Assembly (NCBI GenBank): GCA_011524425.1
Contig: WTKI01000063.1
Span: 1 to 16,996, forward strand
Direction: 5' to 3'
Source: Altererythrobacter sp.
GTDB taxonomy: Bacteria; Pseudomonadota; Alphaproteobacteria; Sphingomonadales; Sphingomonadaceae
DNA length: 16,996 bases
The notes under the pieces were generated by a model, which searched no databases, was not told where the DNA came from, and saw only the letters and a list, made by a program, of their open reading frames with translations. Position 1 is the first letter of the stretch. Each line of letters opens with the position of its first letter. The translations under genes were made by a program, and so were the position numbers. Shown in pieces: positions 1 to 8,458 of this stretch.

Positions 1-7
1 GTCCAGG

Positions 8-991
8 TCATGCGCTTGGTGTCCCCTCGCTTTCCTTTCGATCCAGCCAATCCGCGATCTGGCTTGCAATCGCATGGAATGGCTTACCTTCAGCACTTTC
101 GCTCAAGGCAGGGGGCTTGCCCGCATCGCTGGCTTCCCGGATTGGCATAGCCAAGGGAATGCGTCCGAGAAACGGAAGTTCCAAGCGCTGTGCGGCGGTT
201 TCCACTCCGCCTGAGCCAAACGGATCAGAGGCTTCGCCGCAATGCGGGCAAACATAACCAGCCATATTCTCAACCAAGCCGATGATTTCAATTTCGCCTT
301 GGTCAAACAGCTGGCCCGCACGTGCCGCATCAATCAGAGCCAGATCCTGAGGAGTTGAAACCAAAACGGCCCCGTCCGGCTTGTGTTTTTGCAGCATAGA
401 GAGCTGCACATCGCCAGTCCCGGGTGGTAAATCGAGCAATAACAGTTCGCAGTCGCCCCAGTCTGCTTCGACCAGCTGACCAAGCGCGCCGCCTGCCATG
501 GGGCCTCGCCATGCCAATGCCTTGCCTTGACCGATTAAGTGACCCATCGACAAGACCTTGACCCCGTGCGGACTGGTAAGCGGCATCAGTTTGTTGTCGA
601 CCGCTTCGGGCTTTTCATCCTCTTTGGCTAGCAAGCGCGGCTGCGAAGGTCCGTAGATATCCGCATCCACAACGCCCACTTTCAATCCACGCTTTGCTAA
701 AGCCACAGCAAGGTTAGCGGTCAAAGTGGATTTGCCGACACCTCCCTTGCCGGAACCGATCGCGATCATGCGGCGCTGGGGTTTGTCTGCCATCATAGCG
801 ACACGCACTTCATCCACGCCTTCAAGTCCAATAAGTGCATCGGTAATGGTGCGTTCCAGTTCTTGACGCTGCTTCCCGTCCAATCCAGCTGCATCCACAA
901 CCATCACTGCGCGCGTAGCTACCATGCTCGCAGACTTGACACGGGAGCCAATTTCCGTTGGCAAGTGGCCAATCAGTTGAACTTGATCCAT
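8..991 (-). CDS. apbC: Mrp/ApbC (NBP35-type) P-loop ATPase, iron-sulfur cluster carrier
   Basis: A 327-residue protein of the Mrp/NBP35/ApbC family, cytoplasmic ATPases that carry and deliver [4Fe-4S] clusters to apo-enzymes. Residues 78-88 hold the deviant Walker A motif GSGKGGVGKS. VDADIYGPSQP follows at about 108-117, LDLPPGTGD at about 187-194 is the switch/Walker B region, and the CxxC pair C248/C251 (CPHC) is the expected bridging-cluster ligand set. The first 75 residues are the usual short, poorly conserved MIP18/DUF59-like domain. The ATG at 991 has no strong Shine-Dalgarno in front of it, but the N-terminal length fits the family. The gene is divergent from hflK with only 74 bases between the starts, so the two may share a control region. 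Its stop lies 8 bases from the window edge, so its downstream neighbour is not visible. The family is certain; the physiological client enzymes cannot be read from sequence. Confidence 0.95.
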   Translation of the reverse strand: MDQVQLIGHLPTEIGSRVKSASMVATRAVMVVDAAGLDGKQRQELERTITDALIGLEGVDEVRVAMMADKPQRRMIAIGSGKGGVGKSTLTANLAVALAKRGLKVGVVDADIYGPSQPRLLAKEDEKPEAVDNKLMPLTSPHGVKVLSMGHLIGQGKALAWRGPMAGGALGQLVEADWGDCELLLLDLPPGTGDVQLSMLQKHKPDGAVLVSTPQDLALIDAARAGQLFDQGEIEIIGLVENMAGYVCPHCGEASDPFGSGGVETAAQRLELPFLGRIPLAMPIREASDAGKPPALSESAEGKPFHAIASQIADWLDRKESEGTPSA

Positions 992-1065
992 AGGAACAGC
1001 GCCCTAGCAGCAAATTCCTCGCCGCAACCCCTGTTTTTCCAAGAAGAGCTTCCTATAAGACAGAT

Positions 1066-2208
1066 ATGCACATGTTGAACGCTATTCGGCAATCGATCGG
1101 GCTGGCAATGGCCGGCAAAAGTCCTTGGGGGTCCAAAGGTGGCTCTTCGGGTGGTGGAAACGGCTCTGGCGGAGATGACGGAGGCGATTCTTCGTCAGGC
1201 GGCGGCGATGGGCCGCGCAATCCGTGGTTGCCTGGAAGTGGCGGCGACAAAGGTCGGCGCTCTGCCAGTATAGAAGATATTTTCAAAAACCGCGGGCCTG
1301 AAGGACCGCGTCGTGGCGGTCCTGGCGGACCGGGCATCCGTTTCCCGGAAAGACCGGGCGGCAAGAGCTGGATGCCTGTCCTGATTGTCGCGCTGGTGGG
1401 TCTCGCTGTTGTAGGCACCAGCACGCATCTGATCGGGCCGCAGGAACAGGCTGTTGTCAAAACGCTGGGTAATTACACCCGCACGCTTGGACCCGGCCTG
1501 CGTTTTTCCGCGCCTTATCCGATCGAGACTGTGGATGTCGAAGATGTTCAAGGCGTGCGTGTGCTGTCGATCCCCGGCTCAGGCGAAGGGGTCAAACTGA
1601 TTCTCACCGGCGATCAGAACCTAGTGGATCTCAGCTATATCGTTCGCTGGAACATCAAGGACCTTGAAGAATTCAAATTCCGCCTTGTGCAACCGGTAGA
1701 GACGGTTGGCGAAGCGGCAGAAGCAGCCATGCGCGCTGCGATTGCTGAAAAGAATCTGGATGAGACATTTACCGGTCAAGGCCGTGCAGAAATCCAGCAA
1801 GACGTGCGTGAGCGCATGCAGGAAACACTCGATTCCTATAATGCCGGCATCAACGTACTCGGTGTCGAAATCGAGAAAGCTGACCCGCCGGCCGAAGTGG
1901 TCGACGCTTTCCGTGATGTGCAGGTGGCTGAGCAAAACGCTGATGCGGCCCGCAACCAGGCGCAAGGTTATGCGCAGCAGGTCATCGCGTCTGCTGAAGG
2001 TGAAGCGCAAGCGTTTGACAAAGTTTACGAGGAATATCGTCTTGCGCCGCGCGTAACACGTCAGCGGATTTATTATGAAACGATGGAACGGATACTGGCT
2101 CAGACCGATAAAACAATTGTCGAAGCTGATGGCGTGACCCCGTACCTGCCTCTGCCTGAAGTCAATCGGAGGCGGACAGAGGCCAACACAGCGGCGGGAG
2201 GGCAGTAA
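1066..2208 (+). CDS. hflK: HflK, SPFH/band-7 subunit of the FtsH-modulating complex
   Basis: A 380-residue SPFH/prohibitin-family protein. With HflC it forms the membrane cage that surrounds and modulates the FtsH protease. A long Gly/Ser/Pro-rich, disordered head (residues about 17-100) precedes one membrane helix at about 102-119. The band-7 domain then begins at IGPQEQAVVKTLG, followed by an Ala/Glu/Gln-rich coiled coil (about 275-330) and a short tail. The order soluble head, helix, SPFH is typical of alphaproteobacterial HflK. The ATG at 1066 has no good ribosome site; an in-frame ATG at 1108 (MAGKSPWGS) is an alternative, though its upstream GGCTGGCA is also weak. The stop is followed after 2 bases by hflC, so the pair is co-transcribed and probably translationally coupled. 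The family call is very secure; the exact start is not. Confidence 0.95.
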   Translation: MHMLNAIRQSIGLAMAGKSPWGSKGGSSGGGNGSGGDDGGDSSSGGGDGPRNPWLPGSGGDKGRRSASIEDIFKNRGPEGPRRGGPGGPGIRFPERPGGKSWMPVLIVALVGLAVVGTSTHLIGPQEQAVVKTLGNYTRTLGPGLRFSAPYPIETVDVEDVQGVRVLSIPGSGEGVKLILTGDQNLVDLSYIVRWNIKDLEEFKFRLVQPVETVGEAAEAAMRAAIAEKNLDETFTGQGRAEIQQDVRERMQETLDSYNAGINVLGVEIEKADPPAEVVDAFRDVQVAEQNADAARNQAQGYAQQVIASAEGEAQAFDKVYEEYRLAPRVTRQRIYYETMERILAQTDKTIVEADGVTPYLPLPEVNRRRTEANTAAGGQ

Positions 2209-2210
2209 TC

Positions 2211-3047
2211 ATGAACAATCTCTGGAATAATTACCGTCTCGCGTTCCTCGCTTTGATCGGGCTCGGCGTAGTCTTGTCGCTAAGCGCCTATGTCGTTCCT
2301 GAAGAAGAACAAGTTGTCGTGATCCGCACCGGTGAGCCGATTGGCACAGTCAATACGCCTAACGGGAAAACCGAGGCAGGCTTCTATTTGCGTATGCCGT
2401 TTATCGACTCCGTTCGCCGGATCGAGAAGCGCTTGCTCGATCTGGAAATGAGAGACGAAGAAGTGCTCTCTAACGACCAGCAGCGCTTGCTGGTGAATGC
2501 TTATGCACGCTTCCGCATTGTTGACCCCATTCGGATGGTTGAGCGCGCCGGAACGACTGACGGGGTGCGCAATGCGCTGGAGCCGATCCTGAACTCTGCA
2601 CTGCGTCAGGAACTCGGCCGCCGGACATTCCAGGCCATGCTGACCGCTGAACGCGGATCTGCGCTGGCAAATGTGCGCGCTAATCTGGACCGCGAAGCGC
2701 GGCAATATGGCGCTGAAGTCATAGACGTCCAGATCAAACGCACAGATTTGCCGGACGCGCCGCTCGAATCCGCATTCCGCCGGATGGAATCGGATCGTGA
2801 GCGCGAAGCACGGACCATCCGCGCGCAAGGTCAGCGTGATGCAGTGGTTATTCGGGCAGAAGCCGATGCTCAAGCTGCCCGCACCTATGCAGAAGCCTTT
2901 GGCAAGGACCCTGAATTTTATGACTTCTACCGCGCGATGAAGAGCTACGACGCCACCTTCGCGAAAGGCGAAGGGCGCGGCGACAGCTCCATCATTCTTT
3001 CGCCAGATAATGAATATCTGCGCCAGTTTCGCGGAGGCAGACGCTAG
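2211..3047 (+). CDS. hflC: HflC, SPFH/band-7 partner of HflK
   Basis: A 278-residue SPFH-domain protein, the partner of HflK in the inner-membrane complex that regulates FtsH. One membrane helix lies at about residues 8-28. The periplasmic band-7 domain starts at VVPEEEQVVVIRTGEP, and a long charged helix with ERERE/DREREARTIRAQGQRDAVVIRAEADAQ-type composition runs at about 195-235, the coiled coil that builds the cage wall. It ends in a basic GGRR tail. A strong GGGAGGG Shine-Dalgarno sits inside the last codons of hflK (about 2197-2203), just before the ATG at 2211, which fixes the start and implies coupling. A gap of 160 bases separates its stop from the start of the downstream protease. 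Confidence 0.95.
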   Translation: MNNLWNNYRLAFLALIGLGVVLSLSAYVVPEEEQVVVIRTGEPIGTVNTPNGKTEAGFYLRMPFIDSVRRIEKRLLDLEMRDEEVLSNDQQRLLVNAYARFRIVDPIRMVERAGTTDGVRNALEPILNSALRQELGRRTFQAMLTAERGSALANVRANLDREARQYGAEVIDVQIKRTDLPDAPLESAFRRMESDREREARTIRAQGQRDAVVIRAEADAQAARTYAEAFGKDPEFYDFYRAMKSYDATFAKGEGRGDSSIILSPDNEYLRQFRGGRR

Positions 3048-3146
3048 GACAAAGTTGGCTCGACGAACGGCGCACCGGCGTCGGCAAAGCGCTCTGGCTG
3101 TTCAATTGCCGTTCAGTGGCACTGCCCTTTTGTGAAGTTTGCAAAG

Positions 3147-3170
3147 CTCTGCCAGACGAATTCGGCAGAG
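3147..3170. repeat. Perfect 7-bp inverted repeat in the hflC-degP gap
   Basis: CTCTGCC (3147-3153) and GGCAGAG (3164-3170) flank the spacer AGACGAATTC in the 160-base gap between hflC and the protease gene, 37 bases before the chosen ATG at 3208. Inside it sits the palindrome CGAATTCG (3157-3164). It may be an operator or a leader hairpin controlling the protease independently of hflKC; no T-run follows, so it is not a terminator. A shorter dyad, CAGTG-G-CACTG, lies at about 3114-3124. I see no clear sigma-factor promoter in this gap. Confidence 0.35.
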
Positions 3171-3207
3171 GACATACAGGTTTGAAGCAAAGAGGACGAA
3201 AGCTCCG

Positions 3208-4767
3208 ATGCGTTATGTTTATGGATTGACTACAGCCCTACTCGTTGGTGGAGCAGCCGTTTCGCTGACCACTGGCTATCCGGCAGGCGCGCAAGTCGCA
3301 CAGAATGATGAAGCTCAGATGGCACGAGTTGTGCCTCGGGCAGGCGCGCCAGAAAGCTTTGCCGATCTTACACAGCAATTGCAGCCTGCCGTAGTCAATA
3401 TCGCAACCCGTCAGCGGATCGAAGTGGAAGCGAGCAACCCGTTCGCTGGAACCCCGCTAGAAGGCATGTTCCGCGGTCGTCGCGGTCAACCTGCACAGCC
3501 GCAAACCCGTGAAGCGCAATCACTGGGTTCAGGCTTCATTATCTCGGCAGACGGGTTTGTCGTCACTAACAACCATGTGGTCTCACCACCTGCCAACAAC
3601 AATGGCAGGCGCGGTCCAACGATCACGTTGGAAGAAATCACTGTGACCATGCCTGACGGCACGGAATATGAAGCGGAACTGGTGGGCGCAGATGCAGCCA
3701 GCGATCTGGCTGTGCTCAAAATCCAGTCCAACAACACCTTTCCCTTCGTGGAGTTTGGTGACAGCAATGAAGCGCGCGTCGGCGACTGGGTGATCGCCAT
3801 TGGCAACCCGTTCGGGCTTGGCGGCACAGTGACCAGCGGGATTGTCTCTGCTGTCTTGCGCACACCACCCAATGGCAGGGGCGGCGCCTATGAACGCTAC
3901 ATCCAGACCGATGCCAGCATCAACCGCGGCAATTCAGGCGGGCCGTTGTTCGACATGCAAGGCAATGTAATCGGCGTGAACAACGCCATCTTCTCGCCAT
4001 CCGGCGGCAATGTCGGGATCGGCTTTGCCATTCCTTCCGACATCGCAGCGCCTATCGTGGACAAGCTGAAAGCCGGCGAAGAGATTGAACGCGGCTTCCT
4101 TGGCGTCAACATTGCACCGGTTGATGACGATATGGCTGATGCTCTGGGCTTACCCCGCAATCGCGGAGAAATTGTCCAGTTTGTGCGTGAAGGCGATGCG
4201 GCTGACGCAGCTGGCATCAAAGCCGGCGATATCGTCACTAAGATCGACGGGCGCGAAGTGACACAGGACGAAACCTTGTCCTTTATCGTTGCCAACATAG
4301 AGCCGGGCACACGTATCCCGATTGAACTGATCCGCGATGGACGCCGACTCACCGTCAATGCCACTGTCGGCAAACGACCAAGCGCTGAGGAACTGCTGCA
4401 GCAGCAACAGACCTTCGATCCCGATGCCGAAGACGAGGAAATGTCTGAAGATGCGGGCGGCGTCGTAGAAGAGAAAGTGGGCCTAGCTGTTCTTGAGCTT
4501 ACCGAACAGATCGCTCGCCAGCTCGGCGTTTCCGAAGATACGGAAGGCGTGGTGATCGGCGCCGTTGATCGCAATGCCGATGCAGCGCGCAAAGGCCTCA
4601 GCCGCGGCGACATCATTCTTGAAGTGCAATACAATCCGGTAGGTTCGATTGCTGCTCTTGAAGAAGCCATCCTCGCGGCGGAAGCCGATGACCGAGACGT
4701 AGTTCTTCTAACGGTTAAGCCGCGGCGAGGCGCGAATCCGGTCTATGTAGCTGTTCGGCTGCGCTGA
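3208..4767 (+). CDS. degP: DegP/DegQ (HtrA) family periplasmic serine endoprotease
   Basis: An HtrA-type protease-chaperone that degrades or refolds damaged envelope proteins in the periplasm. I set the start at the ATG at 3208: AGAGGA at 3191-3196 precedes it, and it opens directly into a signal peptide (MRYVYGLTTALLVGG, likely cut near AGA-Q29). The longer frame from a TTG at 3139 would put 23 basic residues before the signal. With this start the protein has 519 residues. The catalytic triad is visible: H123 (TNNHVVS), D166 (ASDLAVL) and S243 (GNSGGP). PDZ1 begins at about 296 (RGFLGV) and PDZ2 at about 423 (KVGLAVLEL), with an acidic linker (DPDAEDEEMSED) between. Two PDZ domains are normal for DegP/DegQ; which paralogue it is cannot be decided here. 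It lies downstream of hflKC on the same strand and ends at a strong terminator. Confidence 0.95.
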   Translation: MRYVYGLTTALLVGGAAVSLTTGYPAGAQVAQNDEAQMARVVPRAGAPESFADLTQQLQPAVVNIATRQRIEVEASNPFAGTPLEGMFRGRRGQPAQPQTREAQSLGSGFIISADGFVVTNNHVVSPPANNNGRRGPTITLEEITVTMPDGTEYEAELVGADAASDLAVLKIQSNNTFPFVEFGDSNEARVGDWVIAIGNPFGLGGTVTSGIVSAVLRTPPNGRGGAYERYIQTDASINRGNSGGPLFDMQGNVIGVNNAIFSPSGGNVGIGFAIPSDIAAPIVDKLKAGEEIERGFLGVNIAPVDDDMADALGLPRNRGEIVQFVREGDAADAAGIKAGDIVTKIDGREVTQDETLSFIVANIEPGTRIPIELIRDGRRLTVNATVGKRPSAEELLQQQQTFDPDAEDEEMSEDAGGVVEEKVGLAVLELTEQIARQLGVSEDTEGVVIGAVDRNADAARKGLSRGDIILEVQYNPVGSIAALEEAILAAEADDRDVVLLTVKPRRGANPVYVAVRLR

Positions 4768-4800
4768 TCCGGTCCCTTTCAGAAAGGCCTCCAAGAGATC

Positions 4801-4840
4801 GAGAAAGGCGCTGCGGTAAAACTGCGGCGCCTTTTCTTTT
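4801..4840 (+). terminator. Intrinsic terminator after the degP-like gene
   Basis: A 13-bp stem, AAAGGCGCTGCGG (4804-4816) with CTGCGGCGCCTTT (4822-4834), closes over the 5-nt loop TAAAA; two of the pairs are G-T. On the plus strand it is followed by a T-rich tail (TCTTTT). It lies 34 bases after the protease stop codon and before the convergent PBP gene, so it most likely ends the hflK-hflC-degP transcript. The A-run at the left foot gives the minus strand a short T-run, so weak bidirectional action is possible. A smaller hairpin, CCTTT-CAG-AAAGG, sits just upstream at 4775-4787. Confidence 0.85.
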
Positions 4841-4872
4841 CACCCACCTTACGATGCGTAGGCCTTAGGCGC

Positions 4873-7125
4873 TTACTGGGGAGGCTGAGGCTGCTCGCTT
4901 TGCGCTTCCGATGGCCGGATAGTGCGCGGCATAGGTGGCTCCCTGCCCTGCGTTTGCGGGAATGCCTCGTTAAATGTCTCAGGCGGAGATTGACCGATGG
5001 CACGGTCAAGAAAATCTTCCGGAGCCGCAGGTGTACCGCCTTGTTCAGGTGGTAACGGCGCGCCATCAGGTCCCAACGGTGTCCCGCCAGGAACCAGTCG
5101 GGGCCCGCCTGGCTCGATCAGATTGCCTTGCTCATCTATGAAGTAATAATCGTCTTGATCACCGCCATAGAGATATTCCTCGTCCGGCTCGAGCTGCCAG
5201 CCGGGAAGATTGACCTCTGTATCAAACTCTTCAATCGGACGGTCGGCGACAGCCTTGCCCATAAAGTCTGAAAATGCTCGCGCTGGCGCTCTACCGCCTT
5301 GCAATCCGCGCACCGGCTTTGCGTCGTCTCTGCCCATCCACACACCGGTTGTGATCCCGCTGGAAAAGCCGACGAACCAACCATCCTTATTGGAACTGGT
5401 TGTGCCTGTCTTGCCCGCGACAGGCCGCCCGATCTGAGCGGCTCTGCCTGTGCCTGTGTTCACTGCTGTTTGCAGCATATCGGTAATGCCTGCTGCAACA
5501 TAGCTCGGCACAAGTTGGCTCTGGCGCGGTTTTTCGTGGCGATAGATCTCCTCACCACTCGCGGTTGTAACCCGCGTGATGCCATAAGGAGCAACTGACT
5601 GCCCTTTTGCGGATATTGCCGCAAAGGATTGGACCATCTCGATAACCCGAACCTCGTTGGAGCCCAGCACCATGGAGGGATAGGCGGAGATTGGCGAGCT
5701 AATGCCAAAGCGGCGCGCCATGCTGGAAACCGCGCCAAAGCTGGTCTCATCCCCTAGCTTTGCTGCCACAGTGTTGATCGAAAGCGCAAAGGCCGTGCGC
5801 AGGTTCGTTTCGCCCAGATTTTGTCCGTTGGAATTGCGCGGGCTCCAACCGTCAATTGTGACCGGCTCGTCAATGATGCGATCTTCCGGCGTATAGCCGC
5901 GTTCCAGCGCTGCCAGATAGACAAACAGCTTCCAGGCAGACCCTGGCTGACGCATCGCATCGGTTGCGCGGTTGTAATTGCTTTCCACGTAATCCTTGCC
6001 GCCAATCATAGCGAGGATTGCGCCATCGCGATCCAAGCTCACCAACGCCCCTTGCGCGCCTTCGGGTGTGTTGGCTCTGATGGCTGCGGTGGCTGCCTTT
6101 TGCATCTCGACGTCGATCGTCGTCCAAACTTCCAGCGATTCATATGTTTCTGGCAGGATCAAATCGAGCTGAGGCAAAGCCCAATCTGTAAAATAGCGCA
6201 CTGAATTGGTGCCCTGGCTTTTCTTCAGATTGACCGCATCAACATCCACGTTTGCTTCAGCGGCTGAGATGTATCCCTGCTCCTGCATCAAGCGCAAAAC
6301 TACACCCGCGCGGCCCACAGCCGCGTCGACATCGGCAGTAGGTGAATAGCTGCTGGGCGCTTTTACAAGCCCTGCGATAATCGCCGCTTCGGCAGTCGAA
6401 AGACTAGTCGCAGGATGGCTGAAGAAAGTGCGGCTTGCGCTGTCGATCCCATACGCCCCGCCACCGAAATAGACTTTGTTCAAGTAAAGCTCGAGAATTT
6501 GAGCTTTGGAAAACTTCCACTCCAAAGCCATTGCCAAGATGGCCTCACGCGCTTTGCGGTCAAGCGAGCGGTTGTTGGTGAGGAACAGATTGCGCGCCAA
6601 TTGTTGCGAGATGGTCGAGGTGCCGCCAATGCGGTCATCGCCTGTAAAACCTTCAATGATCGCGCCTGTCAGCCGGACGGGATCAATGCCGAAATGCGAA
6701 TAATAGCGGCGATCCTCGACCGCGATCATTGCGTCTTTCATGGTCTGAGGGATCTCGTCATGGTCGAGCCATTCGCCAAAGCTCGGGCCAATCTCCACAA
6801 TCTCACTGCCATCACGAGCGCGCACCAGAATGGTCTGAGCGTTTTGAGTGGTTTTAAGCTGGTAGAAACTTGGCAGATTGCTCGCAGCGGTACCCACTGC
6901 AATCGCAAGACCGATCCCCGCAATAAGCGCAACCGCCAGGCCGCTCAAAGCGAGGCGCTTGAACCATGTCCGGAAGGCAGAAGGTTCCGCCTGTGTTTTA
7001 CGGTTTGCGCGCGCAGACCTCTTGCGCTTGGATTGTGATGGTTGTGACTGGCGATTACGCTCTGCAGCGGCGCGGCGCGAGCCACGCTTGCCTTTGTTGG
7101 AAATCTTGTCGCCGCGACGTGACAT
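4873..7125 (-). CDS. Class A penicillin-binding protein 1A family (transglycosylase/transpeptidase)
   Basis: A 750-residue bifunctional peptidoglycan synthase that polymerises lipid II and cross-links stem peptides. A very basic cytoplasmic tail (1-55) leads to one membrane anchor (about 56-80). The GT51 glycosyltransferase follows: catalytic E137 in VEDRRYYSHFG, GGSTISQQL-type GGTSTISQQLARNLFL at 168-182, then ELYLNKVYFGGGAYGI at 212-227. The transpeptidase domain carries SxxK at S396-K399 (GSAWK), SxN at S449-N451 and KTG at 572-574. There is no large inserted OB/ODD domain between the two catalytic domains. After about residue 640 the chain becomes an acidic, Tyr-rich then Pro/Gly/Gln-rich tail of roughly 110 residues, presumably disordered in the periplasm. 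All catalytic motifs are intact. The gene stands alone, 119 bases from msrB. Calling it mrcA or pbpC would be arbitrary, so no symbol is given. Confidence 0.95.
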   Translation of the reverse strand: MSRRGDKISNKGKRGSRRAAAERNRQSQPSQSKRKRSARANRKTQAEPSAFRTWFKRLALSGLAVALIAGIGLAIAVGTAASNLPSFYQLKTTQNAQTILVRARDGSEIVEIGPSFGEWLDHDEIPQTMKDAMIAVEDRRYYSHFGIDPVRLTGAIIEGFTGDDRIGGTSTISQQLARNLFLTNNRSLDRKAREAILAMALEWKFSKAQILELYLNKVYFGGGAYGIDSASRTFFSHPATSLSTAEAAIIAGLVKAPSSYSPTADVDAAVGRAGVVLRLMQEQGYISAAEANVDVDAVNLKKSQGTNSVRYFTDWALPQLDLILPETYESLEVWTTIDVEMQKAATAAIRANTPEGAQGALVSLDRDGAILAMIGGKDYVESNYNRATDAMRQPGSAWKLFVYLAALERGYTPEDRIIDEPVTIDGWSPRNSNGQNLGETNLRTAFALSINTVAAKLGDETSFGAVSSMARRFGISSPISAYPSMVLGSNEVRVIEMVQSFAAISAKGQSVAPYGITRVTTASGEEIYRHEKPRQSQLVPSYVAAGITDMLQTAVNTGTGRAAQIGRPVAGKTGTTSSNKDGWFVGFSSGITTGVWMGRDDAKPVRGLQGGRAPARAFSDFMGKAVADRPIEEFDTEVNLPGWQLEPDEEYLYGGDQDDYYFIDEQGNLIEPGGPRLVPGGTPLGPDGAPLPPEQGGTPAAPEDFLDRAIGQSPPETFNEAFPQTQGREPPMPRTIRPSEAQSEQPQPPQ

Positions 7126-7244
7126 TGCTTCGCCGGATTACCCATTTGATATGAGGCGGCAAGCGCCCCGACCTTCGATGTTGCCCTGCATGGAACAAAC
7201 CTAACAAGGCGTGAACAGGCGAATTGTGGCTGCTATCAGTCCGG

Positions 7245-7664
7245 TTATGCCGATTGATTGCCTTTGTCTTCAAAATCCAGGCTCAGCGAGTTGATGCAAT
7301 AGCGCATTCCGCCTTGGTCCTGCGGCCCGTCAGGAAAGACATGACCCAGATGGCCGCCGCAATTCGCGCATAAAACTTCAGTGCGGACCATGCCGAAGCT
7401 GGTGTCGCGCTTCTCTTCAACCTTTGCATCGCTTTGTGGTTTTGTGAAAGCGGGCCAGCCGCAGCCGGAATTGTATTTCGCATCGCTCTCGAACAGCACA
7501 GTGCCGCAGCCTGCGCATGTGTATTCGCCCGGCTCATAGTGCTTGTCATATTGACCAGTGAACGCGCGCTCAGTCCCTGCTTCGCGCAGGACGTGATATT
7601 GCTCAGGCGTCAAGCGCTCGCGCCATTCGGCTTCAGTCAGATGTTTGGGGTTATCTTCGCTCAT
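7245..7664 (-). CDS. msrB: Peptide-methionine (R)-S-oxide reductase MsrB
   Basis: A 139-residue zinc-binding MsrB that reduces the R-epimer of methionine sulfoxide in proteins, with electrons normally from thioredoxin. The four zinc cysteines are C50/C53 (CAGC) and C99/C102 (CANC). The catalytic cysteine is C123 in [11 protein letters not shown], and C68 in GCGWPAF sits where the resolving cysteine usually is. Length and motif order match a stand-alone cytoplasmic MsrB; there is no signal peptide and no MsrA fusion. GAGAGG lies 7 bases before the ATG at 7664, which supports the start. It is 81 bases downstream of the frameshifted GST-type gene on the same strand. Confidence 0.96.
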   Translation of the reverse strand: MSEDNPKHLTEAEWRERLTPEQYHVLREAGTERAFTGQYDKHYEPGEYTCAGCGTVLFESDAKYNSGCGWPAFTKPQSDAKVEEKRDTSFGMVRTEVLCANCGGHLGHVFPDGPQDQGGMRYCINSLSLDFEDKGNQSA

Positions 7665-7745
7665 CGCACAGCCTCTCTACCTGCCACTGATAAAGGTTCG
7701 CTTTGCAAACAGTGCCAGCCTGCCCAAAAGGTGGGGCTTACTCTA

Positions 7746-8416
7746 TCAAATATCAATCTCTGCATAGTGCGCAGGCGGGCGAATGACTTCCATGCGTTCT
7801 GTCAAAAGCGGGCGGAAACTCGGCCGGCTCTTGAACACAGAATACCAGCCGCGCGTTTGTTCGTGCCCTGACCAATCGATACCGCCCAGATAATCCGCAA
7901 CTGAGATCTGTGCGGCTGCTGCCAGATCAGCGAGGCTCATCGTAGGGCCTGCGAGCCAAGGTCGGGTATCGACAGATAGTCCATGTAATCCAAGTGCCCA
8001 TGCGCCAGCCGCATGGCTTCGCGCAGCATCCGGGAATCGGGTGGTTCACGCAGGACAATGCGCTTCTTCATCCGCTCCAAAAGCAAGGGTGCAGTCACAT
8101 CTGCGAAGAAATTTTCATCAAACAACGCGACCAACCGGCGGATTTCCGCCCGGTTTGTAGATGAGCCATTGATCATAGGCGCAGCGTCGACAGTCTCTTC
8201 AAAATACTCTGCGATGGCTCTGCTGTCAGACAAAACCAGCTCTTTGTCTGCGTGCACCATTACCGGCGTTCGACCCGCCGGATTGAGGTTGAAGAACATG
8301 TCGCTCGCCGCCCAGGGGTCCTCGCGTACCAATTCAAACGGCACGCCTTTTTCACCCAGCAATAAGCGGATTTTGCGGCTGAATGGGCAGAGGGGGAATT
8401 GATAGAGACGCCACAT
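7746..8416 (-). pseudogene. fzlA: GST-fold FtsZ-binding protein FzlA homologue, interrupted by a one-base frameshift
   Basis: Two adjacent minus-strand frames together make one GST-fold protein of about 223 residues. The first part (8416 down to about 7971) starts MWRLYQFPLCPFSRKIRLLL, a thioredoxin-like GST N-domain with NPAGRTPVM and DSRAIAEYFEE. It runs to HLDYMDYLS, then falls into IPDLGSQALR and a stop at 7937. Reading one base back from about 7970 gives DTRPWLAGPT, which runs straight into MSLADLAAAAQISVADYLGG and on to the stop at 7746, completing the C-domain. One base appears to be missing at about 7970-7971. The ending PPAHYAEIDI resembles, from memory, the conserved acidic C-terminal tail of alphaproteobacterial FzlA, a GST-like protein that binds FtsZ and promotes division in Caulobacter. 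FzlA is my best identification; another GST-family member is possible. There is no slippery heptamer at the site. A sequencing error is as likely as a true pseudogene. Confidence 0.8.
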
Positions 8417-8458
8417 AGATCAATGCGTCATGCCGCACTGCAAGCGCCCCGTCCAGAT

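Noticed and set aside
2280..2873. A 197-codon open frame antisense to hflC
   Set aside because: It is a shadow of the SPFH coding frame with no domain or start signal of its own.
3897..4670. A 257-codon open frame antisense to the protease gene
   Set aside because: It has low-complexity Ser/Ala/Pro/Arg composition, no ribosome site and no recognisable domain, and is fully explained as a shadow of the conserved HtrA coding frame.
6415..7038. A 207-codon open frame antisense to the PBP gene
   Set aside because: It lies opposite the intact GT51 motifs and has no family features and no ribosome site; a coding shadow.
7683..7716. A CACTG...CAGTG dyad with an inner AAAG/CTTT between msrB and the fzlA-like gene as a terminator
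   Set aside because: The stem is short and interrupted and has no T-run after it on either strand.
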